Below are positions 56,565 through 64,000 of a stretch of 64,000 nt of DNA, in pieces. The stretch's first letter is position 1. Every line of letters starts with the position of its first letter. The notes below the pieces were generated by a model that did no database searches, was not told the origin of the DNA, and saw nothing but the letters and a program-made list of their open reading frames with translations. Origin of the DNA: an uncultured SAR116 cluster alpha proteobacterium (lineage in GTDB: Bacteria > Pseudomonadota > Alphaproteobacteria > Puniceispirillales > Marisalimonadaceae); assembly GCA_902615025.1 (NCBI GenBank), contig CACMNV010000001.1:124001-188000 (forward strand), given 5' to 3'. The position numbers and the translations under genes are program-made.

Positions 56565-58355
56565 CTAATAAACTCTCGCTACTGGCGGTATAGTTGAAAC
56601 TTCATTTGACAATGTATTCAATGTTACATCTCTATACGACAATTTTGATTTTTTATCTTTATCTAACCACATGACTGTATGTTTCATCCAATCTTTATCA
56701 TCTCTATTTGGGAAATTTTCATGAGCGTGCGCACCACGTGACTCTTTTCTTTGATCAGCTGATCTCATAGTGACAATTGCTTGTTGCATCAAGTTTTCTA
56801 ACTCAAGAGATTCAATTAGATCAGTGTTGAATATTAGAGATTTATCCTTAACTCTAACATTTTTCATATCCAAACTAATTTTATCTATTTTTTGCACCCC
56901 TTCTTGAAGTGATTCGTTTGATCTGAAAACAGCTGCATGTTTTTGCATAGCATTTTGCATCGCTGATCTTACTTCACCAACAGACGTATCACCTTTTGAA
57001 AATCGAGCTTTATCTAAACGATCAATTATTTGATCTGATATTTCGTTATTAAGAGATGAGTGTTTTTGACCTTTTTTCAATGTATCATTTGCTCTCATGG
57101 CAGCGGCACGTCCAAAAACAACTATATCGAGTAAAGAGTTAGTACCTAATCGATTTGCACCATGAACAGAAACACATGCAGCCTCACCTATTGCCATTAA
57201 TCCAGGTACTACCTTATGTTGATCATCATCAGTTGGTGATAAGACTTCACCATGGAAATTTGTTGGTATTCCACCCATATTATAATGAACAGTAGGAAGC
57301 ACTGGTATTGGTTCTTTTGTAACATCAACACCACAAAATATCTTTGCTGTTTCACTTATACCCGGCAATCTCTTGTGTAAAGTTTCTGGATCAATGTGAT
57401 GCAAATGTAAATTAATATGATCTTTTTTTGGTCCAATCCCTCGACCTTCATTTATTTCGATGGTCATAGCTCTTGATACTACATCTCTACTAGCTAAATC
57501 TTTTGCGGTCGGAGCAAATCTTTCCATAAATCTTTCACCTTCTGAGTTAGTTAGATAACCACCTTCACCTCTTGCTCCTTCAGTTATTAGAACTCCTGCA
57601 CCATAAACACCTGTTGGATGAAATTGAACAAACTCCATATCTTGTAATGGAAGTCCAGCTCTTAAAACCATTGCATTTCCATCTCCAGTGCAAGTGTGAG
57701 CTGAAGTACATGAAAAGTATACTCTTCCGTAGCCTCCAGTAGCTAATACAGTTTTATGCGCTCTAAATCTGTGCAACTTTCCATCTTCTAGACTTATAGC
57801 CATTATCCCTTTACATGCACCATCTTTATCCATTAAAAGGTCAAGTGCATAATATTCTATAAAAAACTCTGCATCATGTTTTAAACATTGTTGATATAAT
57901 GTATGCAAAATGGCATGACCTGTTCTATCTGCAGCGGCACATGCACGACGTGCCATGCTTTTCCCATGCTCTAAAGTATGACCACCAAAAGGTCTTTGAT
58001 AAATTTTTCCTTCATCCGTTCTAGAAAAAGGAACACCATAATTTTCAAGTTCAATTACTGAAGGAATAGCGTTTTTACACATATATTCAATTGCATCTTG
58101 ATCACCTAACCAATCTGATCCTTTAACAGTGTCATACATATGATATTTCCAACTATCATTTTCACCCATGTTATTCAAAGCAGCACCAATCCCTCCTTGA
58201 GCAGCCACAGTGTGACTTCTTGTTGGAAAAACTTTTGTAATACAAGCTGTTTTGAAACCTTTTGTAACCATTCCAACGGTCGCTCTTAAGCCAGCCCCGC
58301 CTGCGCCTACAACGATTACGTCGTGTTCATGGTCAACTATTTCATAATTTGTCAT
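56565..58355 (-). CDS. sdhA: Succinate dehydrogenase flavoprotein subunit
   Basis: A 596-aa protein. FAD binding is at [21 protein letters not shown]. The covalent FAD His is H48 in [18 protein letters not shown]. The substrate Arg and catalytic residues lie in the [21 protein letters not shown] and [17 protein letters not shown] regions. Size and order are normal for complex II. Confidence 0.97.
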   Translation of the reverse strand: MTNYEIVDHEHDVIVVGAGGAGLRATVGMVTKGFKTACITKVFPTRSHTVAAQGGIGAALNNMGENDSWKYHMYDTVKGSDWLGDQDAIEYMCKNAIPSVIELENYGVPFSRTDEGKIYQRPFGGHTLEHGKSMARRACAAADRTGHAILHTLYQQCLKHDAEFFIEYYALDLLMDKDGACKGIMAISLEDGKLHRFRAHKTVLATGGYGRVYFSCTSAHTCTGDGNAMVLRAGLPLQDMEFVQFHPTGVYGAGVLITEGARGEGGYLTNSEGERFMERFAPTAKDLASRDVVSRAMTIEINEGRGIGPKKDHINLHLHHIDPETLHKRLPGISETAKIFCGVDVTKEPIPVLPTVHYNMGGIPTNFHGEVLSPTDDDQHKVVPGLMAIGEAACVSVHGANRLGTNSLLDIVVFGRAAAMRANDTLKKGQKHSSLNNEISDQIIDRLDKARFSKGDTSVGEVRSAMQNAMQKHAAVFRSNESLQEGVQKIDKISLDMKNVRVKDKSLIFNTDLIESLELENLMQQAIVTMRSADQRKESRGAHAHENFPNRDDKDWMKHTVMWLDKDKKSKLSYRDVTLNTLSNEVSTIPPVARVY

Positions 58356-58375
58356 AATAATCCTTGGTTGTTTAT

Positions 58376-58735
58376 TTATATATATATATTAACTATCGAT
58401 CCAATTGAAATGGCAAATAATAAAAATAATCCAATTTTAGAAGACAAAATCAAAAATTTTCTTATTTTTATATCATGTATGTAATCTTCAATTACAACTT
58501 GAAGCCCTAAAGATGAATGATAAGTAACAGAACTTAACATTAATGTTATTAAAATGCAATTAATTGGTTGCTTTAGCCAATTAATATTTTCATTAAAACT
58601 ATAATCTCTTAAAGATATAATGGAAATAATAAACCATATTATTAATGGAATGTTTATCATTGCTGAAATTCTTTGAACTTTCCAATGAGAAATACCACTA
58701 TGAAATTCATTAGATTTATTCTTAGTTTCAAGCAT
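58376..58735 (-). CDS. sdhD: Succinate dehydrogenase membrane anchor subunit
   Basis: A 119-aa protein with three hydrophobic helices. [20 protein letters not shown] is the first, [20 protein letters not shown] contains the heme-ligand His and the quinone-site Tyr/Asp region, and [20 protein letters not shown] the last. It overlaps sdhC by 8 bp. Confidence 0.88.
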   Translation of the reverse strand: MLETKNKSNEFHSGISHWKVQRISAMINIPLIIWFIISIISLRDYSFNENINWLKQPINCILITLMLSSVTYHSSLGLQVVIEDYIHDIKIRKFLILSSKIGLFLLFAISIGSIVNIYI

Positions 58736-59114
58736 TGTTTATCAAAATAAAATACCAAATCGAACACGTAGATATTAACGAAATTATAACTACTGCTAAG
58801 CCACTTTTATACACAGTAGAAATTTCATAGCCATATCCAGCATCCCAAAATAAATGTCTCACCCCGTTGCAAAAATGATAATTCAAAGCAAAAGTAAATG
58901 AAAACATGATTAAAAGACCTAACCATGATCCTAAAAAATAAGCATAATATTTAAAAATATTTTCTCCTAAAGATAACGAAAAAATCCATCCTACCAGTAA
59001 CACCAATCCTGCACTAAGAGCCACACCCGTCATCCTATGAAAAATAGATAAAACAGATGTAACTTGAGGTTTATAAACTTGTAAATGAGGTGATAATGGT
59101 CTATTTTGGTTCAT
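58728..59114 (-). CDS. sdhC: Succinate dehydrogenase cytochrome b556 subunit
   Basis: A 128-aa protein with three helices. RPLSPHLQVYKPQVTSVLSI and HRMTGVALSAGLVLLVGWIF form the N-terminal signature (SPHLxxY and SxxHRxTG), and FCNGVRHLFWDAGYGYEIS holds the heme His ligand. It is the first gene of the sdhCDAB operon. Confidence 0.93.
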   Translation of the reverse strand: MNQNRPLSPHLQVYKPQVTSVLSIFHRMTGVALSAGLVLLVGWIFSLSLGENIFKYYAYFLGSWLGLLIMFSFTFALNYHFCNGVRHLFWDAGYGYEISTVYKSGLAVVIISLISTCSIWYFILINNA

Positions 59115-59119
59115 ATTAT

Positions 59120-59148
59120 TTTATACAATCGCAATTTCAATCATTCAA
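59120..59148 (-). promoter_or_regulatory. Candidate sdhC promoter
   Basis: On the minus strand, TTGAAT (59143-59148) and TATAAA (59120-59125) are 17 bp apart. Transcription would start near 59113, at or next to the sdhC ATG (59114), so the mRNA would be nearly leaderless. Confidence 0.5.
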
Positions 59149-59166
59149 TTAATAATTACATTAAAT

Positions 59167-60087
59167 TTAAAATTTTGCATAGATTATTAACAGTATTGAT
59201 AAAATTAACATTAAGATACCAAAAAACTCAGTTTTTTGAATCTTTTCTTTAAAGATTATTAATGAAATCAGAATGGAAAAAATTAACTCAACCTGACCTA
59301 CTGCCCTGACTTCTGCAGCAGTTGCAAGTGCAAAACCCAAAAACCATCCCGCAGTAGCACCACTTCCACATATACCTGCTGGCAAGGATTTTTTCCAAAA
59401 CTTAAAAACTAATTTAAATTCATTATGTTTATAATAAAATAGCCATATGCCCATTAAAATTGATTGGATAAATACAGCAAGCATAGACAAATAGATTGTT
59501 GCATCAAGTATTGGGCCATTAACATTGACAATTGCCATTCTATAACCAACTGTTGAACCCGCTAAAATTAAGCCTGTTAAAACTCCAACTAAAGTTGAAA
59601 AAGTAAAAAATGATTTACTAATTTTTATAAACACGTCCTTAATACTTGTAGTTTCTTTTGCAACGGATAGAAATATAACAGCAAAGACCCCCAGAAAGAT
59701 GCCTATGTTTATTATCGGTAAAAATATTATGTTTAAAAAAAATGTTTCAATTAGAGCAGCAAACAAAACTTCTGTTTTAGAGAAGGCAATACCCGCTGCA
59801 AAATTTCTATAAGAAAATATAATCATCAATAATAAAGTAAATAAAACTTGGCACAAAGCTCCTACAAAGCAATATAAAATAGCTTTTTCATTTAATTCTG
59901 GAATTAAATTATCAAGTATGTAAAACCAAAAAATAAAAATCAGGAATGTAAAAGGAAGAGCATAAATAAATCTTATGTAGGTTGCTCCAAATTTACCAAT
60001 CTCTGGTATCATTCTTTTCTGAAACGCAGACCTAAAAGTTTGCAATGCTGCTGCAAAAATTGCTACAAAAATCCACAAATAATCCAT
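59167..60087 (-). CDS. EamA/DMT superfamily transporter
   Basis: A 306-aa protein with ten hydrophobic segments. WIFVAIFAAALQTFRSAFQK is helix one, FAAGIAFSKTEVLFAALIET lies in the first EamA repeat, and GFALATAAEVRAVGQVELIF near the end of the second. The substrate is unknown. It lies 9 bp after asd on the same strand, so it may be co-transcribed with the leucine and aspartate-semialdehyde genes. Confidence 0.8.
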   Translation of the reverse strand: MDYLWIFVAIFAAALQTFRSAFQKRMIPEIGKFGATYIRFIYALPFTFLIFIFWFYILDNLIPELNEKAILYCFVGALCQVLFTLLLMIIFSYRNFAAGIAFSKTEVLFAALIETFFLNIIFLPIINIGIFLGVFAVIFLSVAKETTSIKDVFIKISKSFFTFSTLVGVLTGLILAGSTVGYRMAIVNVNGPILDATIYLSMLAVFIQSILMGIWLFYYKHNEFKLVFKFWKKSLPAGICGSGATAGWFLGFALATAAEVRAVGQVELIFSILISLIIFKEKIQKTEFFGILMLILSILLIIYAKF

Positions 60088-60096
60088 GGGTAATTT

Positions 60097-61122
60097 CTAC
60101 TTTTTTGAAACTAATTTTTTTGATATTAATAATTCAGCAATTTGAATTGCATTTAATGCAGCTCCTTTTCTTAAATTGTCTGAAACACACCAAAAAACCA
60201 AATTATTTTTATTAAAATTATTTTGTCTGATCCTACTGATATAAACATCATCTTCTCCAGCCACTTCAGCTGGGGTAACGTATCCTTCATCTGCCCTATG
60301 ATCAACTACCGTAACTCCATCAGCTTTTCTTAATATATTTCTAGCTTTTGCTTCATTAATTTCTTTTTCGCATTCAATAAATATTGCTTCACTATGTCCT
60401 ATAAAAACTGGAACTCTTACGCAGTGAGCAGTCACTTGAATATTTTTATCTAAAATTTTATTTGTCTCAACAGACATCTTCCATTCTTCTTTAGTTGAGC
60501 CGTCATCCATAAATACATCTATATGCGGAATAACATTAAATGATATTTTTTTTGTGAACTGTTCAGGCATAGATGAATCATTAACATATACGCCTTTAGT
60601 TTGATTAAATAGTTCATCCATAGCTGCTTTTCCTGCACCAGAAACAGCTTGGTACGTCGAAACAAAAACCTTTTTAATTGTAAACTCTTTATGTAAAGGA
60701 CTTAAAGCTGTTACCATTTGTATAGTGGAACAATTTGGATTGGCTATAATATTTTTCTTCTTAAAATCTGAAACATGGTGAGGATTTACTTCAGGAACAA
60801 TCAGAGGAACATCTTTATCCATTCTAAAAAATGACGAGTTATCTATAACGATACATTTTTTTTTTCCCGCAATAGGAGCAAATTTTTTTGATACATTTGA
60901 GCCAGCTGAAAATAAAGCGATATCAGCTTTACTAAAATCAAAATTTTCAAGTGCTTCTACTTTGAGTACTTTGTCTTCACCAAAAGAAACCTCTTTACCT
61001 AATGAAGATTTTGAAGCCAATGCATAAACATTTTTACAAGGGAACTTTCTATAGGAAAGAGTTTCCAACATTTCTCTTCCAACAGCACCTGTTGAACCTA
61101 CTACTGCTATATTATAACTCAT
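60097..61122 (-). CDS. asd: Aspartate-semialdehyde dehydrogenase
   Basis: A 341-aa protein. VVGSTGAVGREMLETL is the NADP site, the nucleophile is C131 in ANPNCSTIQMV, and the C-terminal CVRVPVFIGHSEAIF contains the catalytic His. It reduces aspartyl phosphate on the way to Lys, Thr, Met and diaminopimelate. It overlaps leuB by 4 bp (ATGA), indicating translational coupling. Confidence 0.95.
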   Translation of the reverse strand: MSYNIAVVGSTGAVGREMLETLSYRKFPCKNVYALASKSSLGKEVSFGEDKVLKVEALENFDFSKADIALFSAGSNVSKKFAPIAGKKKCIVIDNSSFFRMDKDVPLIVPEVNPHHVSDFKKKNIIANPNCSTIQMVTALSPLHKEFTIKKVFVSTYQAVSGAGKAAMDELFNQTKGVYVNDSSMPEQFTKKISFNVIPHIDVFMDDGSTKEEWKMSVETNKILDKNIQVTAHCVRVPVFIGHSEAIFIECEKEINEAKARNILRKADGVTVVDHRADEGYVTPAEVAGEDDVYISRIRQNNFNKNNLVFWCVSDNLRKGAALNAIQIAELLISKKLVSKK

Positions 61123-62237
61123 TTGTCAGTTAACTCAGTCAATTTATTTATAATGACATCTGTCATTTCTGAAGTACCTACAACTTTTTTATCTTTACTT
61201 GCTAAATCTTTGGTTCTGTATCCCTCGTCTAATGTTAATGAAATAGCTTTTTCAAGAAGTTCTGCTTCTTTATTTAGTTCAAAAGAATATCTTAAAAGCA
61301 TTGAAAAACTTAAAATTTGAGCTATTGGATTAACAATTCCTTTACCTGCAATGTCAGGAGCAGATCCATGAACAGGTTCATACATTGCATGTCTTTTTCC
61401 AGTTATTTCATCTTTAGATCCAAGGCTAGCAGATGGAAGCATTCCTAAAGATCCAGTAAGCATAGCAGAAGTATCTGAAAGAATATCACCAAATAAATTG
61501 TCTGTTACAATCACATCAAACTGTTTTGGATCTCTCACTAATTGCATCGCACAATTATCAGCATACATATGATTAAGAGATATTTCTTTCCCTTCATTTT
61601 GATAAAGAGAGGACATAACTTCTTTCCATAAAACTCCTGACATCATTACATTAGACTTTTCTACAGATGTAACTTTTTTATTTCTAAATTTAGCTAAATC
61701 AAATGCAACTCTTCCAATTCTTTCAATTTCTCTTGTCGTGTAAAGATTAGTATCAAAACCCTTTTTTTCACCATTAGATAAATCTTCAATACCTCTTGGT
61801 TCAGCAAAATAAATGCCGCCAGTAAGTTCTCTTACAATCAAAATATCTAAGCCTGAAACAATTTCCTTTTTTAGGGTTGATGAATTTGCTAATGCAGGAA
61901 AAACCATTGCAGGTCTTAAATTTGCAAAAAGATCCATCTCTTTTCTTAATTTAAGAAGACCATTTTCAGGTCTTTTATCAAATGAGACTTTATCATATTG
62001 TGGTCCACCTACCGAACCAAATAATATAGCATCTGCAGACATTGCATCTGCCAAGGTTTCGTCTGTTAAGGGAACTCCAAACTTATCATAAGATGCTCCT
62101 CCAACTAAACCCTCATTTAGATCAAATGATAAATTTAGATTATCTTCAAACCATTTTATTATTCTTGTTGTTTCATTTACAACTTCCGGACCTACTCCAT
62201 CACCAGCCAGTAACATTATTTTTTTATTATTTTTCAT
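61119..62237 (-). CDS. leuB: 3-isopropylmalate dehydrogenase
   Basis: A 372-aa protein. MLLAGDGVGPEVVNETTRII starts it, ADAILFGSVGGPQYDKV and RELTGGIYFAEPRG carry substrate and NAD contacts, and DNLFGDILSDTSAMLTGSLG with YEPVHGSAPDIAGKGIVNP completes the family signature. It produces 2-oxoisocaproate in leucine synthesis. It lies 9 bp after leuD. Confidence 0.96.
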   Translation of the reverse strand: MKNNKKIMLLAGDGVGPEVVNETTRIIKWFEDNLNLSFDLNEGLVGGASYDKFGVPLTDETLADAMSADAILFGSVGGPQYDKVSFDKRPENGLLKLRKEMDLFANLRPAMVFPALANSSTLKKEIVSGLDILIVRELTGGIYFAEPRGIEDLSNGEKKGFDTNLYTTREIERIGRVAFDLAKFRNKKVTSVEKSNVMMSGVLWKEVMSSLYQNEGKEISLNHMYADNCAMQLVRDPKQFDVIVTDNLFGDILSDTSAMLTGSLGMLPSASLGSKDEITGKRHAMYEPVHGSAPDIAGKGIVNPIAQILSFSMLLRYSFELNKEAELLEKAISLTLDEGYRTKDLASKDKKVVGTSEMTDVIINKLTELTDK

Positions 62238-62246
62238 GATTAAATT

Positions 62247-62852
62247 TTACAGCCAAGGATGTTTAGTACTTCGACTTTCTTCAAAAGATTTAATTTTATT
62301 TTCATGAAGTTCCGTTAGACCAATATCATCTAATCCTTCCAACAGGCATTTCTTCCTAAATGGATCAATTTTAAATTTAATCTTTCCTCCATTTGGTCTT
62401 CTGATTTCTTGATTTTCTAAGTCAATTTCTATTTCAGGGTTTTCTTTGTCTTTGGCATCTTCTAAAAGCGCATCTCTTTCATCTTTTGTCACCATGATAG
62501 GTAAAAGACCATTCTTAAAAGAATTATTGTAAAAAATATCTGCAAAAGAAGTTGATATAATACATTTTATACCAAAGTCTTTAAGCGCCCATGGCGCATG
62601 TTCTCTACTTGAACCACATCCAAAATTATCACCAGCAATCAAGATATTACTCTTGTCATATGGCCTTTGATTTAAAACAAAATTAGGATTTTCTGAACCA
62701 TCTTTTTTATATCTCATTTCGTCAAATACGTGCTTGCCTAAGCCAGTTCTTTTAATTGTTGTTAAAAACTGTTTTGGAATGATTTTATCAGTGTCAACAT
62801 TAAGAATATTAAACGGAGCTGCAATTCCTTTGAATGTGTTAAATCTTTCCAT
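62247..62852 (-). CDS. leuD: 3-isopropylmalate dehydratase small subunit
   Basis: A 201-aa protein with the swivel-domain motif [18 protein letters not shown] and the N-terminal [20 protein letters not shown]. It forms isopropylmalate isomerase with LeuC. It starts immediately after the leuC stop with no gap. Confidence 0.95.
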   Translation of the reverse strand: MERFNTFKGIAAPFNILNVDTDKIIPKQFLTTIKRTGLGKHVFDEMRYKKDGSENPNFVLNQRPYDKSNILIAGDNFGCGSSREHAPWALKDFGIKCIISTSFADIFYNNSFKNGLLPIMVTKDERDALLEDAKDKENPEIEIDLENQEIRRPNGGKIKFKIDPFRKKCLLEGLDDIGLTELHENKIKSFEESRSTKHPWL

Positions 62853-64000
62853 CTATGTCACATTTCTAGGGTCAGTTAATTTTCCTGTTATCGCAGAAGC
62901 AGCTGCAATTTCTGGGCTTACCAAATGTGTTCTTCCACCTTTACCTTGCCTACCTTCAAAATTTCTATTTGACGTGCTTGCACATCTGTCACCTTCATTT
63001 AATTTATCAGAATTCATGGCAAGGCACATTGAACATCCTGGCTCTCGCCATTCAAATCCAGCATGCTTAAATATAACATCAAGACCTTCTTCTTCGGCTT
63101 GTTTCTTAACAAGACCAGATCCTGGGACAACCAATGCTTTAACATTAGTAGAAACTTTTTTTCCCTTAATAATTTCAGCTGCAGACCTAATATCTTCTAT
63201 TCTTGAATTAGTACATGAACCAATAAAGACTGTATTTATTTCAACATCACTTATTTTCTGACCAGGAGTTAACCCCATATATTCAATAGATCTTTTAATT
63301 TTATTTTGTTTAACTTCATCAGAAATTTTATCTGGATTTGGTACAGTACCATCAATACTTACTATTTCTTCAGGGCTAGTGCCCCATGTAATAGTTTGTG
63401 TTACTTTAGTTGCATCAATGTCTACAATCTTATCAAACTTTGCCCCGGTGTCAGAGGGTAGAGTTTTCCACCAATTAACTGCTTTTTCCCAGTCTTGGTT
63501 TTTTGGGGCCATTGGCTTTTCATAAAGATAATTAAATGTAATATCATCTGGAGCTATCATGCCTGCTCTTGCACCTGCTTCTATAGACATATTACATATA
63601 GTCATTCTGCTTTCCATTGACATATCTCTAAGTGCATTTCCAGAGTATTCAATTACACACCCAGTTCCACCAGCTGTACCAATTTTTCCGATAATATAAA
63701 GTATCAAATCTTTGGATGTAACAATTTTATCAAGATTACCAGAAATATTAATTAGCATATTCATAGCTTTTTTCTGAATTAATGTCTGAGTAGCTAAAAC
63801 ATGCTCTACTTCAGATGTTCCAATTCCAAAAGCTAGAGAACCAAAAGCTCCGTGAGTTGCTGTATGGCTATCTCCACAAACAATTGTCATGCCTGGCTGA
63901 GTAAAGCCTTGTTCTGGTCCAATAACGTGCACAATACCTTGTCGAGTATCATTCATATTAAAATAAGGTATTTGAAACTCTTCAACATTTTTATCAAGTT
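62853..64000 (-). CDS. leuC: 3-isopropylmalate dehydratase large subunit, 5' end cut by window edge
   Basis: The reading frame continues from the stop to the right edge (382 codons plus two bases); residues before the Met at 63956 read [11 protein letters not shown], which is internal LeuC sequence, so the true start is outside. [35 protein letters not shown] and GCSMCLAMN supply the substrate site and the three 4Fe-4S cysteines. With LeuD it isomerises 2-isopropylmalate to 3-isopropylmalate. Confidence 0.95.
   Translation of the reverse strand, partial: LDKNVEEFQIPYFNMNDTRQGIVHVIGPEQGFTQPGMTIVCGDSHTATHGAFGSLAFGIGTSEVEHVLATQTLIQKKAMNMLINISGNLDKIVTSKDLILYIIGKIGTAGGTGCVIEYSGNALRDMSMESRMTICNMSIEAGARAGMIAPDDITFNYLYEKPMAPKNQDWEKAVNWWKTLPSDTGAKFDKIVDIDATKVTQTITWGTSPEEIVSIDGTVPNPDKISDEVKQNKIKRSIEYMGLTPGQKISDVEINTVFIGSCTNSRIEDIRSAAEIIKGKKVSTNVKALVVPGSGLVKKQAEEEGLDVIFKHAGFEWREPGCSMCLAMNSDKLNEGDRCASTSNRNFEGRQGKGGRTHLVSPEIAAASAITGKLTDPRNVT

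Noticed and set aside
62734-63261. 175-codon plus-strand open frame opposite leuC/leuD
   Set aside because: It spans the leuD/leuC junction on the opposite strand and has no recognisable motifs.
62853-63956. Complete leuC starting at the Met at 63956
   Set aside because: The open frame continues upstream to the window edge with LeuC-like residues, so this Met is internal.

Overview
The window is AT-rich (by eye about 70% A+T) and almost entirely coding. No intergenic gap exceeds 170 bp, and I recognised no rRNA, tRNA, insertion sequence, phage gene or CRISPR array. Gene content and order point to an alphaproteobacterium with a streamlined genome. The strongest clues are the run sdhCDAB-zapE-mdh-sucCD-sucAB-lpd, leuCDB-asd and a PyrE of the alphaproteobacterial kind. 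The AT bias, very short or overlapping intergenic spaces and small gene sizes suggest the SAR11/Pelagibacterales or a similar marine lineage. That assignment is inference; a 16S or marker-gene tree would decide it.

Region 1 (1-8309) is a surface-polysaccharide locus. A tightly packed minus-strand operon starts with a MarR-type EPS regulator and continues with a UDP-glucuronate 4-epimerase-like protein, a WbpA-like UDP-GlcNAc 6-dehydrogenase, a WbpB-like oxidoreductase and a WbpD-like acetyltransferase. It ends with an epimerase, a DegT aminotransferase, a methyltransferase and the start of an asparagine synthetase-like gene. Divergent from it is an RfaH/NusG-like antiterminator. The operon leader carries GCGGTAGC, the core of the enterobacterial ops element, next to short inverted repeats.

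Region 2 (8306-16906) reads as cell-wall sugar recycling: MurQ, AnmK, a PIG-L deacetylase, a GH84-type N-acetylglucosaminidase, an L,D-transpeptidase and an AmpG-like permease. A 3-hydroxyisobutyrate dehydrogenase-like enzyme and a membrane pyrophosphatase with the sequence signature of K+-dependent enzymes are interspersed. The GH84 enzyme may fill the place usually held by NagZ.

Region 3 (16903-32625) mixes envelope glycosylation with metabolism. It holds an O-antigen ligase-like protein, two glycosyltransferases, TcuA with a D-2-hydroxyacid dehydrogenase, a DMT exporter, PyrE, a cytosolic-type gamma-glutamyltransferase, a ferredoxin reductase-like flavoprotein and an AlaC-like aminotransferase. 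It ends in a cluster (UbiA-type polyprenyl-phosphate phosphoribosyltransferase, SMR-like small membrane protein, epimerase, HAD phosphatase, large membrane protein) that could make, flip and use a lipid-linked pentose.

Region 4 (32695-45911) contains a small membrane-anchored unknown, an amidase, a four-gene ABC/Gldg/DUF4340 system, an acyl-CoA dehydrogenase lacking the usual catalytic Glu, a VOC protein, an MFS transporter, HtpG, a beta-hydroxyacid dehydrogenase, a class II aldolase-like protein and an SMR efflux protein.

Region 5 (45908-64000) is central metabolism on the minus strand: leuC (cut by the window edge), leuD, leuB, asd and a DMT transporter, followed by the TCA-cycle run from sdhC to lpd. 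Its most unusual gene is sucB, where the E3/E1-binding domain lies before the lipoyl domain instead of after it. All 12 convergent gene pairs in the window overlap or lie within 3 bp of each other.
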